Assembly: GCA_916610825.1 (NCBI GenBank)
Contig: OU744453.1
Span: forward strand, 4,873,845-4,937,844
DNA length: 64,000 bases
Reading direction: 5' to 3'
From: Haliclystus octoradiatus
Taxonomy: Eukaryota > Cnidaria > Staurozoa > Stauromedusae > Haliclystidae
Shown here one piece after another: positions 11,470-25,349 of this stretch. Position 1 is the first letter of the stretch, and each line of letters opens with the position of its first letter. Position numbers and translations under genes: made by a program. Below the pieces are notes generated by a model. That model was not told the DNA's origin, did no database searches, and saw only the letters and a program-made list of their open reading frames with translations.

Positions 11470-14400
11470 TCTATATATAGAATTAATAAATGAAGATATA
11501 CAATTATGATTTTGAGAATTTAAAAATTCAAAAATGATGCAGGCATTATATTACGGGAGAGAGGAATTTCGGATCCAGGGTATAATCTTAAAATCATAGC
11601 AGCTTGAAAACAATATGCAACTTAAATAGAGATTATAGGATGGTAAATAGAAATTAGGAAATCATGGAGGGGGTGGATTGCCTCTGACATTTTCTTTGAT
11701 TTTATGATGATTGACGTCTATGAATTAAGAAAACAGCGCATATACAGTTATTACATTTACTGTTATTTACTAGAAATATATGAAAAACTTTTAATTAAGT
11801 AACGCGTGATTTTCAAATCATGATAATAATTTTATCTACTACTTAACTTTCTATAGCCACAAGTTATTAATCGAGCTACAAAACATGCAATGCATTGGAA
11901 TTGAAAAGTGTGCATAGATTATTTCCTATCTGTTTATTAAAAAGATACTATCTACATGTTACCTGATACCTGTTTTAACCTGTTTTATATAAATTTTTGG
12001 CTTGTATCAACGCTGGAAGTAAGCGAATCATACCGTGTCACTGTATAATGTGAAGGTTTAATTTATTTCACTTAAAAATATATTATTAATGGAATAATAT
12101 GTGATTCTCAACAATGACTACATGAAGTAAATTAAGCCTGATTGATAAGGTCTAATTTCAACTGAGAATTATGATATTTTATTTATGAATATGATCACAG
12201 TGATATTAAATGGTTATCCGAGCATTTCGTTGAACATGATATCAGTGAACAACATTAATGGAAATTTTCAATATCTATCAAATTTTTCGATATTGAAGTA
12301 AATAATTTTACATCTTCTTTAAATAGCAAAATACATTTTTACTATTTTACATTTGATTAAGCCATTATTTAATGTAACTATTTTAAAGTCGTCCAACATC
12401 GAACAATTATACGATTTATAATTAGTCACCTATTTAAAACATTACATTAATATATTTGATTTGAAAGATGATGTCTTTCCCCATTCAACAAATGTAAGGT
12501 TTTAGATTCAATTTTAATCAATTTGTGAATTATGTTTTTGAGGGAGCCGCCATGAAACAGACGGTTTTGTTTAATGAATGATGAATTTTCAAATTTTTCT
12601 CTGCAAACTTTTGAGATATTTGTGAAAACTCAAGGATAATATAATTTGCTTGTCGAGAAATAACGAAGGATGGAAATTTAAGCAATAAATTAGCTATGAG
12701 TTAGTAATGGATTTTTACAAACATTATTCAAGTCCTGAATTCAAAACAACTAGCCGGCAGAGAAAGCACTTACAAACCTTTAATAAACATTTTTAACATT
12801 CAAAAATCTCTAATTTTCAGGCTTGCAAGGATCATAAATATCCTTCAGGCTCATCACTTAAAGAGATTTAATCTCGCTGGCTAAACATAAAAATATTACT
12901 TCATGGCAATAGCTTTGAAAGTATTTTATATATTTGTTGATTTCTATCATAGCAATCACATAACTCACTCACTCGCAGAACCTCTATTGTTTGCTTTATG
13001 ATACGTCACACTCATGAATAAAATCCGTAATGAAAACTCTATATATATTAATATGATAATCCCTGGGAAAAGGAAGGCAACTTCTGCAACACGTCAGATA
13101 AATCATAAGGGTTGCTAAACGACAAGGATTTACGAAAGATTTAAAAGTCGCGCAAATCTTGCCGTTCTTTGCCCAGGGTTTTATATCAATATAATACATC
13201 ACTTACCTATACTTGTAATTATTATTATTAAAGTTTGATCTTTTGGAAGATGAAAACAAGATATTGAATCCCAAAACGATGCCTTATATCGTTCTTGCAC
13301 GTTTGTGCTCTAGATGTAATTTATTGCATTAACTGAACTATCATTTCCTTATATAAGTATTTGTCTTAAAATATATTATTTATTAACCGACAGGGAATCA
13401 AGATGTGATCTCTAATAAATTTTTATTCTTGTCTGCAATCAATATCTTACAGTGAAATGCTGATAAGATCATGAAACCTCCTTCGATTAAACATATGCTA
13501 ATAATGGTTGACAGAAGAGACGGATCAATTGCTGGTACACCAGACTGACACAAACACATTCGGGGAAAAGAATCATCATTTATAATGTGAACACAATGTG
13601 ACTGTAATGTGACTGTGTGAACACTTCACAGGTACAGATCTTTTCTTTCTATTATTGATTCTCTTGCTATCATTCTCATAAAATTTACCGTGTTATCACT
13701 AGGCGGTACATCGTAATATGCTACAACAATGTAATCTATACAGCCCTCTATTCTGAATTTGTTTATCAGTGCTAAATATTTCAATCGATAATTCATAGTT
13801 AAATTTGATTGTATCATTCAATGGCTTTGTTATTTATTGTTTGGCATATAACGTGGGTACATTTAATTTAAAACCCACATGACTATAAATAAAAGAACTG
13901 ATAATTTGATTTGTTGAGTCATGGTGTCTGGAATTTTAACAATAAAAATTTGCCATATGCTCAATGTTGAACAAATGTAGCAACCTACAACATACTTAAA
14001 AGTACCATAGTAATCAAGCTGCCTCATTATATGAAAAACTAGCACGATGAACAATTATTGAATCCCACCACATTGCATGTAAACCGTTTGTAAGGTTTTC
14101 GTTGTACTAATCAATCAAGCAAGACTAATAAACTAGACTAGTAAATGTAAACATAAGGATAGCTTTTATACCCGAGGGGAACTTCCATTCCTCGGGTATA
14201 CGGGACGTTCAAATAATAAAGGGTACCTTTCTTAACTTCCATAAAAAAGTTTTGGGGTATGCATTGTCATAATTTTGTTTGAGGAATCCTTTTGACGCCT
14301 TTGCAAGTTTTTCATGGTGCAAAACAAATTTTGCATATGAAATTTTTTCTTGATTCTTTTCTGGTTCATAAAAATATATTTGAGGCATCTTTTTCATCAT

Positions 14401-15380
14401 GTGAAAATTTTTGTGGTCATTCTGCCAAGTTCCATTTGAACGACCCCTTTTATATACAAGGCTTTTATAGCTGTATGCTTTTATGTTATCTCCATTTCTA
14501 ACAACGCTCACACACTATGAGGACTGGGAAACATTCCAACCTTAATCAATTAGCATAAAATATAACACTGTTTAATGGAGGTTGAATTTAAATCACTAAT
14601 GCAAATTTGAACGACCTTCCACAGTATGAAAAACAATTTAGAAAAGAATACAACTCGCTTGCAAATGTTCTCATTCCTCTTGCTACAAAAAGTTGGAATA
14701 CACAGTGGTCTACACAGAATCCAAGTGTTGAAAACATTGGTATCGCTCTAGTTTAATAAATGTGAATACAAAGACGGCAATTACTTCTTAAGTTAATGGG
14801 ATGTACAGCTTAACCCTATGTTACCTGAGTGTGGTGTCGTTCTAGACAGAGAACACGCTTGCATTATGTCTGAATAGAACTGACTATATTTCAACATACA
14901 TTACAACTACTGTATTAAGATCATATGACTTTAGCAGTTCCACAATAATCACAGTAGGTATTTACATGTTTATAATTAGGTGACTACGTCACACTGAGTA
15001 TGCGTAGCTTGATATGAGTGTGACTGTTATTATCGTAATATTTAATGTAAACTATATTTTAGTATATTCCCCTCTTGACAACTGTATGAATTTGTTGTAT
15101 TGAATTATCTACCATCAATCTATCAGCCTGAGTGTTGCAGTTAAGACTCTTAACCCTTTAATAACATGTGCTCCTAAAAACAGCGGAACGTGAATCAAAA
15201 CTAACATATATTGTCATCCAGCAAAGTGATTAGGCCCATATTGTGCTTCAAAGCCATATCTGTATCCGACCTTCTAACTCTTAAGTCTCGCTTTAATAAA
15301 AAAATATTTTGAATATGGTAGCGAATAACTATGTGATACAAACGATAATATTGATATTGTAGTATCGTACTTTTAATAAA
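11470..15380. other. No gene recognised, between gene A and the SINE cluster
   Basis: AT-rich sequence with no family-level match that I can see. A 118-bp imperfect hairpin lies at 13060-13177, and an open frame with lysine-rich content lies on minus at 14209-14511 without recognisable domains. Weak splice-flanked stretches near 13.7 kb were not accepted. Confidence 0.4.
13060..13177. repeat. Short foldback element
   Basis: The ends are ccctgggaaaaggaaggcaa and, complemented, ccctgggcaaagaacggcaa, giving inverted repeats of about 30 bp with mismatches around a short interior. This looks like a very small MITE or a hairpin relic. It has no coding capacity. Confidence 0.5.
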
Positions 15381-15387
15381 AAAAGTA

Positions 15388-16125
15388 ATGTAGACGGTGT
15401 CGCCCTACCGAAGGCACCGCAAATTTTTTTTAACAAACCCATGAAGCGCATCCCTGGCCATCAACGCATGCGTATAATGAACGAACAGTAACTTGTAAAC
15501 ATTTCGGGAAAAATTAAAACTTCGTCTCGACCAGGACTCGAACCAGCATACACTGCACTCTCTACCCATACCCTGCAACTTCGTTTCGACTCAATCCGAA
15601 TGAGCTACGCCAACCGACAACAACTCATGAAACAGAAATGAATTTATACTCGACCGAGTGGTTATCACGTGACTTGACCCTAACCTTAACCCTAAACGGG
15701 TGGATCACGTGATCGGGTGGATCACGCCTCATGTTCATCCAAACAGATCAAATGCAAACGAGACAGGGATGCGCTTGATGGCCAGGGATGCGCTTCATGG
15801 GTTTGTTAATAAAAATCTGCGAAGGCACCCGCAGCACTCCTCCATTTCTAGATGAGTGGCTTTTTTCTCTGAGAGCAATGATTTTGAACGCTCTTTGTTG
15901 ATCTCAGCCGCGACACTGCAGATCAATTTCAACACATTTCATGGCAGATATGATTCGATTGTCAATGCGCAACGATGCGCCGCAGCTACTCACAATGCAA
16001 TTTCCTCTGGACCATTCCATGCGCCATCCTCAGATGGTACTCTTTTGATGTTTCAGATAAAGTCAAGGCTGAGTTGATATGATTGATCTGAAGTTCGGTT
16101 GCTCTGCCATCTGAGCAAATCCTCC
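15388..16125 (-). mobile_element. tRNA-derived SINE, interrupted by a nested foldback element
   Basis: The head lies at the right (plus strand ctgccatctgagcaaatcc, the A-box region) and the tail at the left (gtagacggtgtcgccctacc). The body matches the 18101 and 41742 copies through gatctcagccgcgacactgc and ttcagataaagtcaaggctg. At about 15421-15814 another element has inserted, leaving the target sequence gaaggcaccgca repeated in slightly altered form on both sides. Confidence 0.8.
15421..15814. mobile_element. Foldback insertion with its own tRNA-like promoter boxes
   Basis: The termini are inverted: taacaaacccatgaagcgca at the left and its complement tgcgcttcatgggtttgtta at the right, extending through the ccctggccatcaa region. 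On the minus strand the interior contains TGGCGTAGCTCATTCGG (A-box-like) and GGTTCGAGTCC (a perfect B box), so it combines TIRs with a polymerase III type head. The flanking repeat is about 12-13 bp. It is non-coding. Confidence 0.65.
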
Positions 16126-16129
16126 TATA

Positions 16130-18095
16130 AACTTTTAAGTTCACATTGATCATTAGCGTATTATCTCTAATGAACAATCAAAGTAATATCTAGAACAATG
16201 GCGCAGATGTGGTTTTTCTGTTCGATTTAAGCATTACAACTTCTAGCAGCATTATTAGTCGAAACTCTCATATTTTCTAATTAGGCCAAGTAAGATTTGG
16301 CAAAGAATTTAAGCGGACGATATTGAATTGCCGAATACCCCGCGACGACTCTTGCATCTCTTGAGGAATTGCTCAATCTCATATATAAAATCTGGCAAGA
16401 ACCTATTACTCATCTAAGGGTGTCAATGAAATATATTATTACCATGATGGTAATATAAGCAAAGATTACCAATATCTTTCAAAAGAGAATTTCAGTCATA
16501 TTTTGTCTATGTATTGGTCAATATAAAAATATTTTTATTCAATTTTCAAATCAACAAGTCATAGTTCAATTTTGATTTAAATGATTTTGCCAACAAACAT
16601 CGCAGTACAAATGTTGTTTATTGAAAAGACAGCAAATTTTTAAAACAACGATGCTACCTTGTCCATCGATTAATTAAACTTTACGATTGACACATCTTTG
16701 AGAGAAACAAGTAAGTTTAACTACAAAAATCATGTCATGCTGTTTTATAGTATTTTATTAATTAAATGCAAAAGATGTTCCCAGGATTCAGACCTGTCTC
16801 TCTTTCCAATTTCTTTATCGCAATTTCATTAAAAATAGAGATATGAAATTTTGCAATTATGCCTTTACTAATTTCAAAGCTTTACCGTGTCAATGTTTGA
16901 TTCACTGTTTCTATATTTAGCTATTTTTGCAAAGTTTATTAACTTGTCATTGTTCTTCTTTTATGTCCCACATCCAAAATGTTATCTAAATCTTGATACA
17001 ATTTTAGCATTCTAATTGAATTCCGATATAGGAAAGTGTTTCATTTGCAAGCCATAATTCGAAAATGAAATGATGAATACTCAAAACAAATATATATTTT
17101 GCATTATTAAATTTTACCAGTCTATATTATGTGACCTAGATTTGGAAGGCTTTAACGAATATACATCATATGAATTTCGTACGATTCCAATTGTCAGCAT
17201 ACACGGGTTTGATTAATATTCATAGTATGCATAAATATTGCTATGATTGGTTACAGAGTTATATACAAGTCATATTGGCAGAGGAGGATTTTATTTTTAT
17301 TTCCTGAATTTCATTCTAATGACTTCGCCGGATTAACCTTTGATTAATGTACTTCATGTAAATGTTCATTGGCTGCTTATCTGCTTCATGGTACCTGGGT
17401 CAACATACATTATTTACATTTAGTTCTTAATGTTGACAACACAAAGCATGATTCAAATGTTTTGAGTTTTGAATTTATTTTTATCTTCCCCTGGTTGTTC
17501 AGATGGGTATCTAACTATAAGCAATAAATCTCATATGTATTCCCGTGAAAGTTTTTTATTGTTAATCAAACGACATAAAGCAATCGTTTTTGTCAAATAC
17601 ATGCACTAATAGTATCATAATAAGATTTTTACTGCATTGAAGTTCCATTAATAAATATGAAAAATGCCATCTGTAATTCGTGAATTATTCATGAATGCTA
17701 TTGCCAAATAAGTTGAGCAACATATAGTCTAGTTAAATATAATGCAGTAATAGTGAAAAAAAGGTAAAGTGAATAACAAATGCTATATTAACACAGTATT
17801 ATTATATACAACCGACTTTACGATGATCAGTTTTGGGTTGGCAGACAATTGGATCTGTACTGTCGAGTCTGATGGTTGGGTTCGATGACATGTCACAGCT
17901 ACAAGAAGGATGAGTCTATAAGAAAGAATCCTCAAAAATGTTAAGAATTTGGCAAAATACCCAAATAAGAAATGAAATCTAGAAAAGTGACGAATACAGT
18001 ATTTACAATAAAAAATCCTCCATAAGAATTGACCATATGATGAAAACAATCATTTTTTAAAAATAATATCAATTTTCATAACACTTCAATAAAAT
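16130..18095. other. No gene recognised
   Basis: AT-rich intergenic or intronic sequence between two SINE copies. The open frames are short and low in complexity. I see no domain, RNA gene or clear repeat. Confidence 0.35.
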
Positions 18096-18100
18096 AGAAA

Positions 18101-18460
18101 GTGAGACGGTAACGCCCTACGGAAGGTAGCCGTACCACTCTGCTATTTCTAGCAGAACGGCTCTTCTCACTGAGATCTATGATTCTAAAAGCTTTTATTG
18201 ATCTCAGCCGTGACACTGCAGATTAATTTCAACAGATTTCATGGGAGATAGGCGTTTATTGTCAATGAGCAATGATGCACCGCAGCTACTCAAAATGCAA
18301 TTTCTTCTAGACAATCCCTTCCGCCATCCTTAGTAGGTACTCATTTGATCTTTTAGATGAAGCCATGGCTGAGTTGGAATTCGGGGGATTTGAAACACAG
18401 TCGATCAGATATGATCAGATATGAAGTGTGGCTGATATGCCATCTGAGTTAATCTTCCTT
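18101..18460 (-). mobile_element. tRNA-derived SINE
   Basis: A nearly full-length copy in the same orientation as the other copies. Plus-strand gccatctgagttaatc and ggggatttgaaacacag are the complements of slightly mutated A and B boxes. The body and tail align with the 41742-42101 copy across the whole length. Confidence 0.8.
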
Positions 18461-18464
18461 GTAA

Positions 18465-20380
18465 TTACACACTATACACCATTATGATTAGTTAAGAGAC
18501 AATCTATAATTCTCTAATCGTTTATAAAACAAAAAAAAACACTGCAAAATACGAGAAAGATGCAAAAAATAAATTCAATTTGATTGGTCGAAGGAACAAT
18601 GTGACACAAAATGGAACAAATGCAATCGAATTGGACAATCTGCGATTCAGGGAACAATGAATACCCTCAGTGTTTCAACACAGATAATTCTGAATTGCAG
18701 TAGTTCTGTTTATACTTCTTATACTATTAGTAACAATGACTGTCATGATTAAATAAGTATTCATGTGTAACTGCTTCTGAAACGACGATTGAAAAATTGA
18801 GGAATGGTAACTTTAGCTACATACAGATAGACAGACAGATTGTTCTTCGTTTAGTTCGTCAGCAATATTTGGAGCTGAAATCAGTGTAATGATAGATCTT
18901 TCCACTACCACATGTTATATAGTACCAGACTACAAGTTACATGCAATTGCATGTAAAGTCTGTATTTTGTAGTAATCATACCTTTTTTAAAAATTGACCT
19001 TCAAGAAAGCAGAATTCAGACGAAACAAAGATTGCAAATCGTTCTAAAACATGTCTATTTTTAATTTTGAGAGTAAAAATGTGTAAAAGAAAAAACTGTA
19101 ACTTACAAAATGCAGAAGTACGAATGGAATTGAATTGATTCCATTGTAACAATATATACATTATACGATCTGCTATATACCATATACTATGTAATACAAT
19201 ACATACTCTACATTATTTGTTTACAAATTGTACAAAATTTATATAATTTTGTTATTTGTAAATTGTTTACGGGAAACACGAAGGAAGCCAGTTAAGTGAA
19301 TTCAATAAACATTACATATTTGATTACTGTCAAGGTGCATGTCCTATCTTTAATAGCCAGATTATTGGTGTTATTTAAAAGTAGATTATTACATGGTCCT
19401 GTGTAAACGAATTGCGACTCTCGAAAGTGAAGCAATATTTTCATTTGAATTGATTTTAGGGCCATTATATACAACTTCCCGGTTTGTCTGCATTTTATCT
19501 AGTTTCATCACTAAACATAGTAAAACAGCACTCACATCATGGCAACATTTATAAATCCATCGATATGAATATTTAATAATTGATTCAATCCACTTTTCCG
19601 ATAGCAAATACTATTTATTTTTTTTTACATTTTTTAGTAAAATACACTGATCATATAAAACTGTTCAATCGAGTGTCGTCGCATTTGAATCATCGTTAAA
19701 TCTATATATGTGATCGCTCATATATAATAATAATAATAATTTGTTGTCGATGATGAAGTGGAAGTTTGTATTTTTTATTGTTTTCTATATAAATGTCTTC
19801 TCATTGCAGTAAAATTTTCGGGCTATCACTATCAGTAGACATGTGAGATTATGTTGCATTAATTAGATTTTCCACAGCGTGGGTTCGTTTACAAATGTGA
19901 TATCGTTCCATTCCGAATAGTTTATAACTAGTATTAAAAATAAAATTGATTATAAAATTTCCATTCTGACGAATGACCATACACAAAACAAAAGATCGAT
20001 CTGCACTGTTACTGATAGACAATAGAAAGTCATTCAAGTGCGAAACTGTGTAGTTAGTGGTTCAGTCTGAGAAAGGATTGTTGTTGAAAAAAGAAACAGT
20101 TTTTATTGTTTTTTATCAATTTAGATGTGTTTATTTATGAAATGAAGACGGCCATGTACGCCTCTTGTTAATCACAAATTTATTGATATGTGTTTCAAGT
20201 CAATTGGATCAAAAATAGCATCGTGAATCCCCGCTTTACATACAGACATACAAATGGAAACAGGGTAAATTTAAATGTAGATGTTGTGATTGGCAAATAA
20301 AGTATGTGAAAAATTTTCAAGTATTTTGAAATTATGAAAATTGAGTAATGACAGGAAATTACACTGAGTCAATTTTTATA
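18465..20380. other. No gene recognised
   Basis: AT-rich sequence with short open frames only. A small (ATA)n run lies near 19725. Nothing here matches the exons or repeat families found elsewhere in the window. Confidence 0.35.
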
Positions 20381-20386
20381 TTTAAT

Positions 20387-22905
20387 ACAGTCATTTTAAG
20401 CCAATGTAAACCTTAACCTCTGACAAATTGCAACAGAAGCATATTTCATCAATCCTAGGGTCAAATTTTATGCTTAAAAACATATCCAAAATGTTCCGAA
20501 ATCGGAGTAGGCAAAATGCCTTAATTTCGCAATTTGATTAATGGCATTCCCAGTAGAAACATGAAAGCGATTTCTGTCCAGTTTCAGTGCAATAATTTGA
20601 AGGGATACCATCAGACATAGTAGCCCTGCATCATCTAGTTCATATAATGTGCTTAAAATTTCTTTACTGTCACCATGTATCAATTTACCAAAACGAGGCT
20701 ATATATGAAGATTTAAAAAATAGACATGGAAAAACGAGAAAAACATATACACAGTAACTAAAAAATGTTATTCATTGTGTGTTAACATTCCACTAGCAGT
20801 ATAGATCATTTAAATACTTTATTTATCTTATTTAGAATACAACTGGGTAATATAAATTATACACAATTTCAGGCAAAAGCCTAGGAATATTCATGGTCAC
20901 AATTACTTCTGACAAAAATTTACCATCATCATTTGATGATAGGCGTTCGGAAAAAAAGCAAATAAGATATCCTATAGAAATGTCAAATTGAATTAAACTA
21001 AAGAACTAATACATTAGTTACTCCTCGACAAGAAATCAATGTAGCTTCGTATAGACTACAGCAACCAAGTCGTTAGTGTTACAAATTTGACCATGGAATG
21101 AAAATTGAACACTGTAACTTCACCTAAAGGTTATGCCCAAAATGTTGACTATATCCTATACACATATACACCCGGCATATACAATCAAACCTGTTATAAC
21201 AGTCATTTCTATACAGCAACCACCTGTCTCAAGTGGTCACTCTTACAATGTATTGAAATGGTATTTTCCATTGAATCAAATATTAATGAGCTTGGCGGAT
21301 GTTTTGGTGATTTACTCTTTTTCTAGTTTATGGTTCGTCTGAGCTGATAAGGGGAATTTATTTAATGAAAATAATTTGTGCAACATTTGAAATTTGCAAA
21401 ATACCCCATCCATTAACTCTCCATTCATTAATTAATAATTGTCAACATATTTTCGAAACTCCGAATACAAGTGAGTGAAACTGTAGGGTTCACAATATGT
21501 GTTTGGCAGCTCTTCATAATATCCCTGCGAAAAACAGTGGGGTTTATGAATAGTTCATGAACAGTTCATGAACTCTTGAACTGTTTTTCGCAGGGGATGT
21601 ATCAAATATGTCATATAATAATCTTCCTTGGGAAAATAGTTCGTAAATGTTAAATGGCCTAAGTTTCATGAATAATTTATGAGCACTTCATGAACTGCTG
21701 AGTTAATTTATAGTATTTCAAGGAGCTCATGAAAAGTTCATTAACTATTTATGAACAGTTCATGAACCTCCACGGATAGTTCATGAACAGTAAATGATAT
21801 CATGAAGAGATGCCAGACACATATTGTGAACCCTACGGTTTTAGTCACTTGTATAAAAAGTTTCAAAATATGTTGCCGATTATTAATTAATGAATGGAAA
21901 GTCAATGGTTGGGGAATTTTTCAAATTTCAATAATGGTGCAAATTATTTTTTTCATACGAGTTTCCTTTGTCTGCTCGGACTAACCAAGAATTAGAAAAA
22001 GAGTAAATCACTAAAACTGCATCCAGGCTCATCAATCTTTGGTTTAATAGAAAATACCATTTCAAGACATTACAAGAGTGACCACTTTAGACAGGTGGCC
22101 GCTGTATAGAGATGGCTGTTATAACAGGTTTGATTGTATATGTGTATAGGATATAGTTAACATTTTGGGAATAACCTATAGGTGAAGTTACCGTGTTCAA
22201 TTTTTATTCCAAGGCAAAATTAGAAACATGAACGCCTTGGTAACTGTAGTCTATACGAAGTTACATTGATTTCCAGTCGAGGAGTGATTAAGGTATTAGT
22301 TCTTTAGTTTAATTTAATCTAACATTTTTATTGGATATCTTTTTCTTCTGTTTTTCTGCAGGCCTATCATCAAATCGTAATAGTCAATTTTTTTCAAAAA
22401 GAATTACGACCACGATATCCTCAGGCATTTTCCTGAAACTGTTCATTATGAAAAATGTATATTACCTACATGATCTACACTGCTGGTGGAATGTTAAAAT
22501 ATAATGAATAACATTTTTTACTTACTGTGTATATGTTTTTTTCTCGTTTTTCTATGTCGATTTGTTAAATCTTCATACATAGCCTCGTTTTGGCAATTTG
22601 ATACATAGTGACATTAAAGAAATTTTAAGCACTTTAAATGAGCACATATTATTGATGTAGGGCTACTATGTCTGATGGTATTCCTTCAAATTAAATCACA
22701 TTATTGCACTGAAACCAGACAGCCTCACTTTAATGTTTCCACTAGGAATGCCATAAATCAAATTGCAAATTTAAGGCATTTTGCCTACTCCGATTTCGGA
22801 AGATTTTGGATATTTTGTTAAGCATAAAATTTGACCCTAGAATTGATGAAAAATGCTTCTATTGCAATTTGTGTGAGGTCATTTTTTATAATGACTGTAC
22901 TATTA
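20387..22905. repeat. 2.5-kb near-palindrome with arms of about 1.1 kb
   Basis: The left arm (about 20387-21530) and right arm (about 21799-22905) are inverted copies of each other with scattered mismatches. Matching landmarks are ggcaaaatgcctta against its complement near 22770, and tagggttcacaatatgtgt at 21492 against its complement near 21820. The spacer of about 270 bp is packed with variants of the self-complementary word GTTCATGAAC. Open frames inside the arms mirror one another and look non-coding. It resembles a foldback-type element with very long inverted repeats. The spacer edges are approximate. Confidence 0.8.
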
Positions 22906-22909
22906 ATAT

Positions 22910-24720
22910 GAATTCAGTACAAACATTTTGTACATGATACTCGGGACCAATACGAAGGAAAAGTCATTTCTGCTTGCATGCTACACCGCAGCTAGCTACA
23001 TGCTACTATTGTTAAAACTAAAATAAAAATGAGATGAACCTGTAACTAGTTGGTGAACATTTTAAAATATATTTTCAACTATGAATAATCCAGAATACCA
23101 TCTTAAATTATTTTGGACTATTTCCAATAGCTTTGAGATAGTCAAAGTTTGGATATGATTGGATAGAGTTTTGGAGGGAGATGGGAATATACTTTTACAC
23201 ATATAGTAGATTTGCTGCTTGATCATAACATTTAATATATAATGTTTAATATCATTTAACTGCTACAATATGTATGGTGGATGACGGGTAACACAAGGAG
23301 GAAAAAACAGACTCAGTCACAAGTCACTGCTGATCGCTTAGTGTTCTTTATGAGATGACAACTATAACAGATATCTATATGGAATCTGCTCACTCGATTG
23401 AATAGATCTACATTGCTGAGTTTAGAGCATCTGTCATTTGCAACAAAATTTGATCGTGTTTTAGTGTTTGAAATGTTCTTTAACCTCCAATGTTGGATTT
23501 ATTTTTTAATAAAGAATGCACGGATTCCCAACATTGTTTATATAAATACTGCTTTAGTTGGCGTTTTATACATTTTTTAAATACTACATTTCCAGTTGTA
23601 TGCAAATGCATGCTTATGCTGAGTTGTGAATCATCTGGGTTAATTAACTGGTTCAAATAAATGCAAGAACAAATCTATGTAGAAAGCCGATCGAATGCGA
23701 AATTTAATTGAGAAACGTTCTATTTCATTTTTGGTGTTGAAAGAAGCAGAAAATTTAGAAGTGAAAAGTTTAACACACAGGCTTTTGTTTGCAAATTAAG
23801 TACTATTTAGTTTAATCCAAAGCACGTTGAATGAGTAGCCATATCCCAAAAAGTAATCCAAGAAAACAAGTTGCAAGATTATAATGCTCGGGGGCTTATC
23901 TAAATTAAATTCTGTGTCACCTAACAACACCGGCACTGCTCAAAATAATACCAATGATTAATCATTATTCCTAATTAATGTAGAAATTCAACATTTGATT
24001 CAACTGACTCCTGAGAAAGTATAGATAGGAAACTATTCACCATTTCTTTACATCTTATTTCATCAACTACATTCAAGTACTTTCTTACATATTTAAATTT
24101 ATTTGTTACGCTGATGAAGTACATGTCTTCAATCAAATGAGGGTTAGAGTCCGTTTAAAGTATATGGCGTACATAGATTGTATAAGCAGAAGATAACATC
24201 TCAATAAGAGGTGATGTAAAAAAAATGAATAGTTCTTCTTACATTTTATTTATGGTTAATCGATTCTTATTTAATTTATGGCTTGGAAGTGTTATTTCAA
24301 CTACAAATTTTATTATCCAAACATTTTGGTAAGTATACATTACGTTTTTGCCGAGTCGTTCTGTTTCAGGTAAAACAAAATGGAAGTTGATATGATATTA
24401 CAGAGCCATAAATCAAAGAATTAGTAGAAACTAACATAAATCTCGCATTAACGCATTAAAGGAGAAAAATAGGCCCTTACTAGCTAAATATTTGCCTGCG
24501 TCAAAGACCAATATATTCATCAACGTAATAATTGAGTATTCGTGTGTGGTTTACTCGTTTCCTTTTTCGTGGACTATAGTATTAGATGCAGGCTGGTACA
24601 AATATGCACGATAAATGTGACTCTCATGGGGATTGTCTTGACACTATTTCGTTTTCGAGTTAGAAGCTATGAAAATTAGTTGATCGAGCAAAACGTTATG
24701 AATTTCCCACTGCTCCGAAT
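22910..24720. other. No gene recognised
   Basis: AT-rich sequence. The word run ttaatatgaattcagt near 22905 recurs in altered form near 42215, hinting at a further dispersed repeat that also touches 20330-20380. Otherwise I see nothing supportable. Confidence 0.3.
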
Positions 24721-24726
24721 AATACA

Positions 24727-24909
24727 TCAATCACTTGTTTTGTAAGAATAGTTTATTTCACTGAAGTCAGAAAACAAAATATTGTTTAATTGTTGCAATA
24801 TTATCTGATTATTGTCAAATGTAATGTTTCTAATATCAAAGAATAATAAATCTATGATATTTTTATTTTGTTCGAGATTTGATTGATATTTGCATGATCT
24901 GACAATACA
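24727..24909 (-). CDS. Candidate gene B last exon
   Basis: A good acceptor (ATCATTTTTTGCAG) precedes 60 codons in phase 0 and a TGA. This is the first clear phase-0 exon-like stretch after the gene B lectin-like exon, which ends in phase 0. The residues begin CIVRSCKYQSNLEQNKN and are otherwise rich in I, N and F. The end does not resemble the I-C-E close seen at 616-759 and no family match is seen, so this could be chance in AT-rich DNA. Confidence 0.22.
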   Translation of the reverse strand, partial: CIVRSCKYQSNLEQNKNIIDLLFFDIRNITFDNNQIILQQLNNILFSDFSEINYSYKTSD

Positions 24910-25349
24910 CTGCAAAAAATGATCTATTATGCATCATTCAGAAATTTCAGCTTTGTTAAAGCACAATACACAGACCCAATCATTTTGTGAATAAATTGTA
25001 TTTTTTGAAGCAAACTATAGACAGATTATTTCAGACTATTACTTCTACTTGAGTAATCTTTGAATATAGAAGTCATTTTTTTGTGAATGACCTCTCGGTA
25101 ACGGTTAACAGTCTTCTTTCCAAATAAAATAAATTACAAATCATGTTTAGTACAAACATTGTCACGTGACTCATGTAAAGCCTTCAAGGTTTACCAGGAA
25201 TGTAATAATAAAGAAAACATTTAAAATAAACTAGTATCCTACTGAAATGTGCAATGAGAAAAAAAGATAATATATAAAGTTACCTGTTGGTATGTTTTAC
25301 AGGAATCCGAGACGCCCGTTTATATATATATATATTTACATGTAATAAG

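Noticed and set aside
13689..13771. An 83-nt minus-strand stretch between a fair acceptor and GTAAAT, phase 1-0, coding about 27 residues with GCIDYIVVAYYD
   Set aside because: It has the same phases as the lectin-like exons, but the residues do not align with them and no neighbouring exon was found.
14209..14511. A 100-codon lysine-rich minus-strand frame
   Set aside because: It lacks an ATG start or a convincing acceptor and matches no family; A-rich DNA readily gives such frames.
14495..14540. Short minus-strand end reading LIVCERC and stop, like a lectin-domain close
   Set aside because: Only about 12 codons are open before it and no acceptor or matching exon supports it.
21105..21342. 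Plus-strand frames of about 70 codons
   Set aside because: They lie in the arm of the 2.5-kb palindrome, are not kept in the partner arm and look like repeat sequence.
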